Below, one piece after another: positions 1 through 7,668 of a stretch of DNA of 64,000 nucleotides. The translations under genes were made by a program, and so were the position numbers. Every line of letters starts with the position of its first letter. The first letter of the stretch is position 1. Source of the DNA: Verrucomicrobiaceae bacterium (GTDB lineage: Bacteria; Verrucomicrobiota; Verrucomicrobiia; Verrucomicrobiales; Verrucomicrobiaceae); the NCBI GenBank assembly GCA_016795465.1, contig JAEUHK010000031.1, forward strand, positions 23,188-87,187. The letters are read 5' to 3'. The notes under the pieces were generated by a model, which saw nothing but the letters and a program-made list of their open reading frames with translations, did not search any database and was not told the DNA's origin.

Positions 1-272
1 ATCAGGGTGACTTCCCACCGATTCAGGGAAACCCACTGATTTTTTGGGATCCAATCTGTGTGCCTGCCTGAATCGGTGGGAGATCATTCTGAACCCAGAG
101 TCCCAAAAAGTGATGACGTGGAGAATAAATCCGCGTCGCTCGGCCCTGCGTCGTTAGATGGTACACCGCCTCTCCGAGGCGGCCTGGGGCGGGAATGCAA
201 TCCCGCCCTCCGATCCAGCTCACCCGCCTTGACTTCCCCAGCCCTCCTCGGACACTCGCACCACTCGTCCGG
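1..272. repeat. 272-bp hairpin-rich repeat, copy A
   Basis: This stretch recurs at 2129-2400 in the same orientation with scattered mismatches and small indels. Each copy opens with an inverted pair (CCCACCGATTCAG near the start, CTGAATCGGTGGG about 50 bases on). It continues with two further hairpins, CCGCCTC/GAGGCGG and GGGCGGGA/TCCCGCCC, and ends in a pyrimidine-rich tail. The repeat may begin left of the window. No coding sequence inside it is convincing. It resembles a non-autonomous mobile or REP-type element, but no family is recognised. Confidence 0.8.
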
Positions 273-282
273 CCATCTAGCC

Positions 283-690
283 ATGAATCACCAAGAGGCA
301 GCAGCTCCAGAGTCCATACCCCGGGCGTTACTTCGATCCTGCATGGAATCGGGTGATGTCACCGACTTGCTCCCGTTCTGCCGTGAGTGCTTCCCGTGCT
401 CTCACGATTTCCCAGAAGTTCACCGTCTGGTCGATTTCGTCGTCACTCCCTCTCTCGGCTACCGGGTGTTCCGCTGCGCTGCCTGCCATGAGACCATCTT
501 CATGCTCAAGACCACCAGCCCTTCGTCCACAGAGCCGGGCGTTCCTCTCGACGTCACTGGAGAGGGCCTGCTGCGCTGGGTTGCTGATGAGCGAGCACAT
601 GACGATGCTGGCGACACGCCAGACTGCCACTACGCGCACCACTCAGGGTTTGATTGGAGCCGCTACAGGTTCAATGCCAGCGGCGGGTGA
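283..690 (+). CDS. Hypothetical protein with Cys pairs
   Basis: A 135-residue protein of unknown function. The reading frame stays open further upstream into the repeat, but the ATG at 283 is preferred because it lies just outside the repeat. The protein has two close cysteine pairs (CRECFPC near residue 33 and CAAC near residue 70) and a His-rich C-terminal part (HYAHHSGFDW), which could bind a metal. No signal peptide or membrane segment is visible. It is the first of five small genes lying between the two repeat copies. Codon use and the conserved-looking Cys pattern suggest a real gene, but no family is recognised. Confidence 0.55.
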   Translation: MNHQEAAAPESIPRALLRSCMESGDVTDLLPFCRECFPCSHDFPEVHRLVDFVVTPSLGYRVFRCAACHETIFMLKTTSPSSTEPGVPLDVTGEGLLRWVADERAHDDAGDTPDCHYAHHSGFDWSRYRFNASGG

Positions 691-764
691 TGCTCCAGTT
701 TGAATTCGGGCTTCCACCACCGCCGTGCATGAGCTAGCCGTTCGGCCAAAATGACTCCTTGGAT

Positions 765-896
765 ATGCCTGACCTGAAAGAGTTCCTACAACAGCAAGTC
801 TCGGCGTATCTGGAGAGCGCTCCTGAAGCAATCGTTGGCGATGAACTTTGCGTAAAGCTCACCCAAACTTCCGATGCGAACGCCCCGCCAAATTAA
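765..896 (+). CDS. Small acidic protein, 43 aa
   Basis: A 43-residue open frame (starts MPDLKEFLQQQVSAYL) that overlaps the start of the next gene by 23 bases. It is amphipathic in its first half and acidic overall. The overlap with the downstream gene on the same strand suggests translational coupling. There is no Shine-Dalgarno sequence. Nothing in it identifies a function, and it could be a chance frame. Confidence 0.35.
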   Translation: MPDLKEFLQQQVSAYLESAPEAIVGDELCVKLTQTSDANAPPN

Positions 897-1302
897 GGCC
901 GTGATCGCCATGCTTGTCGGCACCGCCATGGTCGCAGGGGCGTGGGCCGCCTTCGATTATCACCGGCATCGAGTCATCGTTGTGTTGCCAGATGGCGCCG
1001 TTGCTGCCGCCCCCTCCGTTGTTTTGGATTACGATCCCATCCACGATTACCACCCGACCCGCCTCGAAGGTCGGGAGGGTGTGGTTCACATTCCACGAAA
1101 GATGGCCTATGGACGTGGCTGGGAGACCATGAAGATCTATGCCACCCACAGCGGCAAGCATTATGGAGCCACTCGTTCTCCCTCGGAGTGTGCTTATCCC
1201 ATGACGGTGGAGCTTCAGGAGCTTCCATCACTGCCGCCACCGCCTTCCACCTTGGAGCAGGCGGCCCGTTTGCTCGACCTCATCCGCCAGATCGCCCGAT
1301 GA
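874..1302 (+). CDS. Hypothetical membrane-anchored protein
   Basis: A 142-residue protein with an N-terminal hydrophobic segment at about residues 8-26 (IKAVIAMLVGTAMVAGAWAA), followed by a soluble beta-rich domain and a proline stretch near residues 117-121. The N-terminus reads as a signal anchor or uncleaved signal peptide, so the domain should lie outside the cytoplasmic membrane. It sits among other small membrane or orphan genes between the two repeat copies. No family is recognised. Confidence 0.55.
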   Translation: MRTPRQIKAVIAMLVGTAMVAGAWAAFDYHRHRVIVVLPDGAVAAAPSVVLDYDPIHDYHPTRLEGREGVVHIPRKMAYGRGWETMKIYATHSGKHYGATRSPSECAYPMTVELQELPSLPPPPSTLEQAARLLDLIRQIAR

Positions 1303-1368
1303 GCACGGCGACCCCACGACAACGAAGAGGCAAGACTTCATGGCTAACCAGCAGCACCTATAGAGAGC

Positions 1369-1779
1369 ATGTATAGCATTCTGTTCATATACCTGATCCT
1401 CGGCATCGTGGGATCACTGGTTCTTGGTGCAGCGATCACCTCCACGAGAGGATGGCGGTGGATTCGTTTTGTGTTCACTTCCATCACCGTTTTCGCCCTT
1501 GGATGGATCCTCTGGTACGGGAACTATCGTTTATCAGCGACTGAAGCATTCCACGAGGACAGCCCCGATGGGCGATTCCGCGTGGTGGTTTATCGACTCC
1601 CCAACGAGTCCATGACACCGGGCAGTGGAGGTGACGCCCCGGCGATAGTTAAGCTATTCGACTCTTCAGGTCATCTGCTAGAGCAGCGTGATCTTTTCAT
1701 GATTCAGCTCGCTCAGATTGAATGGTCCACAGACTCCGTCATGATTAACGACATCTATTGGGAGCTCGATGGGCGATGA
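1369..1779 (+). CDS. Two-TM membrane protein, unknown function
   Basis: A 136-residue protein with two predicted membrane segments, about residues 3-23 and 32-50, followed by a soluble domain of about 85 residues. The soluble part has a motif with the look of a small beta sandwich (SPDGRFRVVVYRLP). Its stop overlaps the start of the following 57-residue frame by 11 bases, so the two may be translated together. The function is unknown; the place in a cassette of orphan genes fits an accessory role. Confidence 0.55.
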   Translation: MYSILFIYLILGIVGSLVLGAAITSTRGWRWIRFVFTSITVFALGWILWYGNYRLSATEAFHEDSPDGRFRVVVYRLPNESMTPGSGGDAPAIVKLFDSSGHLLEQRDLFMIQLAQIEWSTDSVMINDIYWELDGR

Positions 1780-1942
1780 ACCTGGACAGCGCATGATCGA
1801 TGCCGGGGTGAAGGGCGGCGGCATCTACAAAGAGAGAACCTTCCTCAGGCCAGCCACACCAGACCAAGTCGCCGGTGCCAAGCCTTACATCGAGTTCGAT
1901 TCACGCCGCCGAGCCCTCGTTTACAAGTCGCCGTATCGTTGA
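1769..1942 (+). CDS. Small protein, 57 aa
   Basis: A 57-residue frame starting MGDEPGQRMIDAG and ending in a basic, aromatic tail (RRRALVYKSPYR). The start lies inside the end of the preceding gene, an 11-base overlap. The sequence reads like a real protein and not low-complexity DNA, but it may be the C-terminal remnant of a larger protein. No family is recognised. Confidence 0.4.
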   Translation: MGDEPGQRMIDAGVKGGGIYKERTFLRPATPDQVAGAKPYIEFDSRRRALVYKSPYR

Positions 1943-2056
1943 AGCGTTTGTAGTTCGGCCTTCAGGCCGTGCTTGGCAGCTCCCAGAGCGGGCTGAAAGC
2001 CGGACAAGGCGGTTGAGGTGTGCCCCGCGTCACCACAAATGGTGAAACGGGCAGTT
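1943..2056. other. Non-coding gap with REP-like hairpin
   Basis: No gene is seen between the 57-residue frame and the 8-mer array. The only structure is a short palindrome at 1956-1969 (CGGCCT-TC-AGGCCG) within a GC-rich stretch. The whole gap from 1943 to the next gene at 2508 consists of this patch, the array at 2057-2112, repeat copy B and a short leader. Confidence 0.5.
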
Positions 2057-2112
2057 GGAGTGATGGAGTGATGGAGAATTGGAAATCCAACACTCCACAA
2101 CTCCGACACTCC
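2057..2112. repeat. Inverted array of 8-mers
   Basis: Seven consecutive 8-base units. GGAGTGAT, GGAGTGAT and GGAGAATT come first, then the central GGAAATCC, then AACACTCC, ACAACTCC and GACACTCC. The right units are reverse complements of the left units with a few changes, so the whole tract folds into one imperfect hairpin. It has the same architecture as the 7-mer arrays at 6660-6741 and 26262-26346. Confidence 0.75.
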
Positions 2113-2128
2113 AGGATGGGAATCGCAA

Positions 2129-2400
2129 ATCAGGGTGACTCCCACCGATTCAGCGAAGCCCACAGATTCTTTGGAATCCAATCTGTGGGCCTGCCTGAAT
2201 CGGTGGGAGATCATTCTGAACCCAGAGTCCCCAAAAGTGATGACGTGGAGAAAAAATCCGCTTCGCTCCGCCCTGCGCCGTTAGATGGTACACCGCCTCT
2301 CCGAGGCGGCCTGGGGCGGGAATGCAATCCCGCCCTCCGATTAAGCTCACCCGACTTGACTTCCCCCGCCCTCCTCGGACACTCCCGCCACTCGTCCGAC
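2129..2400. repeat. 272-bp hairpin-rich repeat, copy B
   Basis: Second copy of the repeat at 1-272, in the same orientation. Here the first hairpin is better preserved: CCCACCGATTCAG pairs with CTGAATCGGTGGG, and a nested CCCACAGATT pairs with AATCTGTGGG. The two smaller hairpins and the tail are conserved. The two copies bracket a 1.85-kb segment with five small genes. Confidence 0.8.
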
Positions 2401-2507
2401 CTTCGCTTGGCTGGATGGGCATGGAAGAAATCGGTGGGTGGAGATGATTCGGACGCGGTTTTTTGTTACTAAACAACGTTCGAGCAATAAGCAGTAAGCA
2501 TATCAGC

Positions 2508-2882
2508 ATGGAATCCACCTCAACTGTACTAGCCAGAGGGCATCTTGGCCCCTTGGTTCTCAATGCGCTGCTTCGTTGCACTCGTGAGGATCAAAAAGCG
2601 GCACCTCTTTTTGAGCGAGCCGAGAAAGTTCCCGGGCTTTGGGTGCTTGAACTTGGCCCCTTCGCAAAGGACTCATGGGCTAGCTGGCTCTCGGAAACTC
2701 ATGAAACATTGAGTCGAAACGAGGCATTCCTGAGAAGCTTGGGGCCGGACAGCACCGATTACACGCTTCACATCACCATTGCATTCTCTGAAGGCTTACT
2801 GGCTGTGACGATCCCACCATCAGTGTCACAGATTTTAGCCTCCTGTGGAATCGCACTTGAGATCTATAGCGGAGAACCATGA
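2508..2882 (+). CDS. DUF4279-like protein
   Basis: A 124-residue protein. The C-terminal half (DYTLHITIAFSEG, then IPPSVSQILASCGIALEIY) resembles the end of DUF4279 proteins. These are small soluble proteins of unknown function that are often found as orphan or immunity-like genes. The ATG at 2508 is chosen over an upstream TTG-type start because it leaves the leader free. The stop overlaps the next ATG by four bases (ATGA), so the two genes are probably co-translated. The DUF4279 assignment rests on general pattern only. Confidence 0.5.
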   Translation: MESTSTVLARGHLGPLVLNALLRCTREDQKAAPLFERAEKVPGLWVLELGPFAKDSWASWLSETHETLSRNEAFLRSLGPDSTDYTLHITIAFSEGLLAVTIPPSVSQILASCGIALEIYSGEP

Positions 2883-3232
2883 GCATGTTCGCCTTCACCG
2901 ACAACCTCGACATCCTAGACGACAAGCCGATTGTGGTTAGGGCTACGATTGCTCTTGTTGCCCAAGACAAAGGAGGAAGGCCCGGCCCTTTCACCAAGGT
3001 CTTTCGACCCAACCACAATTTCGGCGGCCCTGATGACCGCTTCTTTTTTATTGGCCAGATTGAAGTCGAAGAAGGTGATTGGGTTTATCCCGGTGAGGCT
3101 AGAGAACTCCAAGTCACTTTTCTGAATGCCCGAGGACTCCGCGAACTGCTCCTCCCAGGGCGCATTTGGCGCATTCAAGAAGGCCCAAGACTGATCGGAA
3201 CAGGAACAGGAACAGTAATTGAAATTGAATGA
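2879..3232 (+). CDS. Stand-alone EF-Tu domain III-like protein
   Basis: A 117-residue protein that matches the C-terminal beta-barrel (domain III) of elongation factor Tu over nearly its whole length. The stretch KGGRPGPFTKVFRPN corresponds to the GGRHTPFF..YRPQF segment. EEGDWVYPGEARELQV corresponds to the MVMPGDNV strand. RIQEGPRLIGTGTG corresponds to the terminal FAIREGGRTVGAG. The GTPase domain and domain II are absent. It overlaps the DUF4279-like gene by four bases. In EF-Tu this domain contacts the tRNA T-arm and EF-Ts; what a free copy does is unknown. An accessory or immunity-like role is only inference from the neighbours. Confidence 0.75.
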   Translation: MSMFAFTDNLDILDDKPIVVRATIALVAQDKGGRPGPFTKVFRPNHNFGGPDDRFFFIGQIEVEEGDWVYPGEARELQVTFLNARGLRELLLPGRIWRIQEGPRLIGTGTGTVIEIE

Positions 3233-3369
3233 ACCGCGAACACCCAAGGTCGCGCCAGTAGCCTCTCCCCCTCCCTGCCGGTCCTGAGATTGAGAACCTG
3301 CGCAGCTTTCAGCCTGACTGCCCGATGTGGGAAACGGCCAGCAGCCCGGCAAGGCGGAGTCCCAAGCTC

Positions 3370-3386
3370 ATCTCGCGGAGCGAGAT
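3370..3386. repeat. Short perfect hairpin in the leader
   Basis: ATCTCGC-GGA-GCGAGAT, a 7-bp perfect stem with a 3-base loop, lies in the 237-base gap before the thioredoxin-fold gene. There is no T-run, so it is not a typical terminator. The reading frame of the downstream gene is open through it, but the chosen start lies beyond it. Nothing else is seen in 3233-3469. Confidence 0.5.
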
Positions 3387-3469
3387 GGCGACTTTGCTGG
3401 CGCACGAACTTCCCGCTGACCCCGAAAATATCCCGTGCGTTTTCCCGGCCGGGGCGTTTTCATCGGGGC

Positions 3470-6400
3470 ATGCCGCGTCGGGTATTGGTTTCCACTCTGA
3501 ATTCGCTTCTCTTTTTGGGCGGATGCATTGCGGCGTCCTCACAGGGTGCCAATCTGGAATGGAAAAATGGCGAGACGGTGGGTGGTGGCATCGTCAGCGG
3601 GACAGACAAGGAACTGGTGTGGCGGGTCGATCCGCCGCGCTTTGGGGAGCCGCTGGAGCTGCGGCTCGATGTGCTGCGCTCGATCGATCTCAAACCGGAT
3701 GCGAACAAGGACTGGAGCAAGGATGAGAGCACGCAGGAACCGCTCAGCATCCGCCTGGATGATGGCTCGCGGCTGTTCGGCACGATCACCGGCTTCGATG
3801 CGAAGAACGTGACGGTGAAAGCGGCACGGTTCGGCACGGTGGCGGTGGCACGCAGCGCGGTGACGAGTGTGCAGTGCATGAATGGTGACGGCATTCTGAT
3901 GGCAGGGCCGGGCGGGCGGGCATCCTGGAAGCCGGAGAAGATGGAGCGGAAGCACCTCTGGCGTCACGTGCCGGGCGGTTACATCAGTCAGATCGGCTGG
4001 AATCATGCCGCGCGGGTCGAGATGAAGCTGCCGGAGCGGGTGGAGCTGCGCCTGCGCCTGCGCTCGCAGCAGCGGCCGGACTTCAAACTGGAGCTGGCCT
4101 CCGAAGAACAGCAGCGCTGCGTGATCGAGACCTGGGACAACGAGATCGTGCTGCAAGGTCGCGAGTTCAACGTGCTCAACACACTCACCGACGACCAGCG
4201 CAGCGTGACGCTCGGCATCTTCTGGGATCGCAAAACAGGCCTGTGCTCGCTGTTTGATGGTTCAGGCAAAAAACTGGCGGAGACGAAAATGCCGCCGGTG
4301 GAGTCCAAAGAGGCTGAAAAGCCCGAAGAGGTCGAAAATCGCCCGCCGCAGGTCGGCGGCCTCATCGGGGCCATCGCGGGACTCGTGCAGGCAAAGATCG
4401 CGAACAGCCGCCCGGCCACGCCCAAGACCGCAATCGCCCTCATTCCCGGTCTCATGCTCAAAAACAAAGGCCAGGACCTCACGCTCGACGAGCTGCAGCT
4501 GCGCGAGTGGAATGGCAAGCTGCCCGAGGAGATCACCGACGTCGTGCCGCGGGTCGAGCTGATGGACGGTCGCGTGCTGAAAGGCAGCATCGTGAAGGCG
4601 GATGCGCAGACCTTCACCGTGAAAGCCGGCGCCCGCGAGACGGCGCTGCCTTGGAGCCAACTCGCCGCCGCGCATCAGGCGAAGGACAATCTCACCGGCG
4701 CGTGGTTCTCCACGCCGCAGATCGCCCTGAGCTACACCGATGGCATGTGGGTGCGTGGCGACCTCGTTTCGATGACGGATGGCCGCGTGGAACTGCGCAC
4801 CGCTTTTGCCGCGAAGCCGGTGACCTTCCAATTGAAAGGCGCGATGCGCATCGAGCTGCGTGTGTCCCCACCGGAAGGCACGCCGAAGATGCCGCCGCTG
4901 GCGCAGTTCGGGAAATTGACCGTCGGCGGCAAGACACTGCATGGCACGATGCAGGCCGATGGCGGCCCGATGCCGCGCTGGAAGCCGATCGGCTCTTCCA
5001 AATCGGTGTCCGTGCTGCCGACGAAGGATCTTGAAATCACCCGCACCGGCTTTGATCCGGCGAAGTCGCGTGCCGAGGCGCTCTTTTACCTCAAGAACGG
5101 CGACATCGTGCCCGGCAGCCTCCGCGCCATGGATGAGCAGCGCCTCGACATGGCATCGCCTTTGTGTGCCACGACCTCCTTCAAGCCCGAGGAACTGCAC
5201 GCCGTGCATTTCTCCGGCGAGCCGCTGAATGCCTCCGGCTTCAAAGACAAGGGCTGGCGGGCCATCCGAGGCACGAAGCAGCAGGTCTCCTTTGCCGATC
5301 AGCATGCGGAGATCGAGCCCGGCGGCTCGCTGGCGCATCCCACGTTCTCGCAAGTGAGCGAGATGAGCTTTCGCATGGAGAGCAACGGCTTCTGCGGCCT
5401 CCGCGTGCGCCTTTTCACCAACGGCACCGATCCCGCCGGCAAGAGCCTGAACCTGCTCTTCGGCCAGATGAGCAACGAAACCGTCTTCGGCATCGAGAAG
5501 CAGGCGGACCAGATGGACAATCAAAACCGCGTGGCGACGCCTCGCAGCGTGCCGCTGCGCATCGCGATGAAGGAACGCTTTGTGGAGGTCTCCATCAATG
5601 GCGTGCCCGTGCGCCAGATCGCGGTGACACCGCAGATGAAAAGCGGCGTGGGCCTCATCCTCGAGCCCTTCAGCCTCTGGGGAAATGGCGAGCGTGAGGT
5701 GAAGCTCACGCACTTTGAAGCGAAGAGCGGCCCCGGCCAGATCGCCCTGCCGGGTGTCGATCCGAAGGCCCGCGAGCATGCGCTGCTCATCCCGCGCTTC
5801 CGTCGCGAATCGCCGCCAAAGCATGTGCTCGTCGCCGCGAATGGCGACCTCCTCCGCGGCGTGATCGAGGCCGCCACCAGCCAGCACTTTGCCGTGCGCA
5901 GCGGCCTGGAGACCATCAAGGTGCCCGCGGATCGCGTCAGCGCCCTCATCTGGCTCGAAAAGCCCGATGCAAAACCCGCCGAGGCCCCGCCACCGAGCAC
6001 GCACACGCTGCTGCTGAGCAATGGCGGTCGTCTCGCCCTCAACGTGACTCGTTTCGATCTCGACGCCGTCAGCGGCACCGCGCCGCGACTCGGTGAGGTG
6101 AAGGTGCCGATGAATCAAATCGTCACCGTGCGCACCACGCCGCCGGAGGAGAGCGCCCTGCTGCGCAGCTTCCGCGAGTGGAAGCTCGCCTACACGCCCG
6201 AGCCCGTGCTGCCCGAGACCGGCGGCGAGAGCTCGCCCATGCTCACGAAGGAAGCGCCGACCTTCACCCTGCCGCTGCTTGCCGGTGGCGACTTCGATCT
6301 CGCGAAGGAAAAGGGCAAAGTCGTCGTGCTCGACTTCTGGGCCACCTGGTGCGGTCCGTGTGTGAAGTCTCTTCCCGACATGATCGCAAACATGGCCGAG

Positions 6401-6661
6401 TTTGATCCCGCGAAGGTCCGCTTCATCGCCGTGAACCAGGCGGAGCCTTCCGATCAAGTGAAGACCTTCCTCGAAACCCGCGGCTGGAAGATGGAAGTGG
6501 CTCTCGATGCCTTCCAACGCGTCGGCCAGCAGTTCAAAGTCGAAGGCATTCCTCACACAGTGATCATCGATACCGATGGCAAAGTCGCCTTCGTGAAAAC
6601 CGGCTACTCGCCAGATGGTGCTGACAAGCTCGCCGAGCAGGTGCGGAAGCTCATCAAATGA
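3470..6661 (+). CDS. Secreted multi-repeat protein with C-terminal TlpA-like thioredoxin domain
   Basis: 1063 residues. The frame is open further upstream, but the ATG at 3470 is the first one followed by a signal peptide (MPRRVLVSTLNSLLFLGGCIAASSQGA); a lipoprotein-type cleavage at the Cys is possible. The main body carries at least six recurring units of about 40 residues, each starting like 'DGSRLFGTITGFDAKNVTVK', 'DGRVLKGSIVKADAQTFTVK' or 'NGDLLRGVIEAATSQHFAVR' and ending 'VP..RVSAL'. They look like small Sm-like beta barrels. A concanavalin-like stretch may lie between units. The last ~150 residues are a TlpA/ResA thioredoxin domain with WCGPC (Cys 961 and 964) and the cis-Pro segment GIPHTVIID. 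It is probably periplasmic and redox-active. No operon partner is obvious. Confidence 0.8.
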   Translation: MPRRVLVSTLNSLLFLGGCIAASSQGANLEWKNGETVGGGIVSGTDKELVWRVDPPRFGEPLELRLDVLRSIDLKPDANKDWSKDESTQEPLSIRLDDGSRLFGTITGFDAKNVTVKAARFGTVAVARSAVTSVQCMNGDGILMAGPGGRASWKPEKMERKHLWRHVPGGYISQIGWNHAARVEMKLPERVELRLRLRSQQRPDFKLELASEEQQRCVIETWDNEIVLQGREFNVLNTLTDDQRSVTLGIFWDRKTGLCSLFDGSGKKLAETKMPPVESKEAEKPEEVENRPPQVGGLIGAIAGLVQAKIANSRPATPKTAIALIPGLMLKNKGQDLTLDELQLREWNGKLPEEITDVVPRVELMDGRVLKGSIVKADAQTFTVKAGARETALPWSQLAAAHQAKDNLTGAWFSTPQIALSYTDGMWVRGDLVSMTDGRVELRTAFAAKPVTFQLKGAMRIELRVSPPEGTPKMPPLAQFGKLTVGGKTLHGTMQADGGPMPRWKPIGSSKSVSVLPTKDLEITRTGFDPAKSRAEALFYLKNGDIVPGSLRAMDEQRLDMASPLCATTSFKPEELHAVHFSGEPLNASGFKDKGWRAIRGTKQQVSFADQHAEIEPGGSLAHPTFSQVSEMSFRMESNGFCGLRVRLFTNGTDPAGKSLNLLFGQMSNETVFGIEKQADQMDNQNRVATPRSVPLRIAMKERFVEVSINGVPVRQIAVTPQMKSGVGLILEPFSLWGNGEREVKLTHFEAKSGPGQIALPGVDPKAREHALLIPRFRRESPPKHVLVAANGDLLRGVIEAATSQHFAVRSGLETIKVPADRVSALIWLEKPDAKPAEAPPPSTHTLLLSNGGRLALNVTRFDLDAVSGTAPRLGEVKVPMNQIVTVRTTPPEESALLRSFREWKLAYTPEPVLPETGGESSPMLTKEAPTFTLPLLAGGDFDLAKEKGKVVVLDFWATWCGPCVKSLPDMIANMAEFDPAKVRFIAVNQAEPSDQVKTFLETRGWKMEVALDAFQRVGQQFKVEGIPHTVIIDTDGKVAFVKTGYSPDGADKLAEQVRKLIK

Positions 6662-6741
6662 TGCGTGACGAGTGATGCGTGAATCACGTTCGGCCCTCGT
6701 TTCAGCTTCACGCATTACGCATTACGCATTACGCATCACCC
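6660..6741. repeat. Inverted arrays of 7-mers
   Basis: Left arm: GATGCGT, GACGAGT, GATGCGT, GAATCAC (6660-6687). Right arm: TTCACGC, then ATTACGC three times, then ATCACCC (6707-6741). The right units are reverse complements of the left units, so the tract can fold into a long imperfect hairpin with a 19-base loop. It starts inside the stop codon of the thioredoxin-fold gene and fills the gap to the next start. It could act as a terminator, but there is no T-run. Confidence 0.7.
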
Positions 6742-6750
6742 TGTCTCTCC

Positions 6751-7649
6751 ATGAACCGCCGCCACTTTCTCGCCCTCAGCTCCGCCGCCAGCGCTTTCGC
6801 CGCCGGCGGCTCCTCCTCGATGCACATCGCCACAAACACCTACCCGTGGGGCACCTTTGCAAACGGGACAGCCAGACCTTCAAACCGCACACCGATGAGG
6901 CACTAGCCGCGATCGCCTCGTGCGGCCTCCAGGGCTACGAGCCTGCGATCAACTCACTGGCGGAGTTTGATGGTCTCGGCGGCCGTTTGAAGGCTCACGG
7001 GCTCGAAATGCGCTCGCTGTATGTGAACAGCACGCTGCATGAGGACTCGCAGGCCGCGGCCAGCATCGCCAGCGTGACCGCCATCGCTCAACGGGCTGCG
7101 GAGCTGGGTTGCAAGATCATCGTCACGAATCCCTCGCCGCTCAAATGGGGCGGCGCGGACAGCAAAACCGATGCGCAACTCGTCACGCAGGCCAAGGCCC
7201 TCGACCAGATCGGTGGCGAACTGCGTAAGCTGGGCATCTCGCTCGCTTATCACAATCACGACATGGAGCTGCGAAACGGTGCCCGCGAGTTTCACCACAT
7301 GCTCACGGCCACCAGCCCGGAGAACGTGAAGTTCTGCCTCGACGCGCACTGGGTCTTCCGCGGCTGCGGTGACTCGCAGGTGGCGCTTTTCGATGCGCTG
7401 GAGATGCATGGCTCGCGCATCATCGAGCTGCACCTGCGCCAGTCCGCCGGCGGTGTGTGGACGGAGGTCTTCACCGGCGCGGGAGACATCGATTACGCCC
7501 GTCTCGCCTCCTGGCTGCGCGAGCATTCTCTCAAGCCGCACCTCGTTCTGGAGCAGGCGGTCGAAAACGGCTCGCCGCACACGATGGATGCCGTGAAGGC
7601 GCACCAGCAGAGCGTGGAAAACACACGCGTTGTGTTCGCCGGGCTTTGA
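6751..7649 (+). pseudogene. Sugar phosphate isomerase/epimerase, TAT signal, frameshifted
   Basis: The start at 6751 gives a TAT-type leader (MNRRHFLALSSAASAFAAGG) and the family's first strand (MHIATNTYPWGTF). That frame then stops after 51 residues. The rest of the protein (RDSQTFKPHTDEALAAIASCG and onward to 7649) continues in another frame. The shift is at about 6860: TTTGCAAACGGGAC appears to lack one base after GC. The C-terminal part is a full AP-endonuclease-2 type TIM barrel, with YHNHDMEL, CLDAHWVF and ELHLRQ segments bearing the metal-binding His/Glu/Asp residues. It is either a genuine pseudogene or a sequencing or assembly error. An intact protein would be about 299 residues and exported. 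Confidence 0.8.
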
Positions 7650-7668
7650 GCACATGGTTCGAAAGACC

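Noticed and set aside
2057..2112. CRISPR-like array
   Set aside because: The units are 8 bases with no spacers, and the second half is inverted, so this is not a CRISPR.
4262..6715. 817-residue minus-strand open frame
   Set aside because: It is the antisense shadow of the thioredoxin-fold gene in GC-rich DNA. Its composition (His/Ala/Gly/Arg-rich, no domains) is typical of such shadows.
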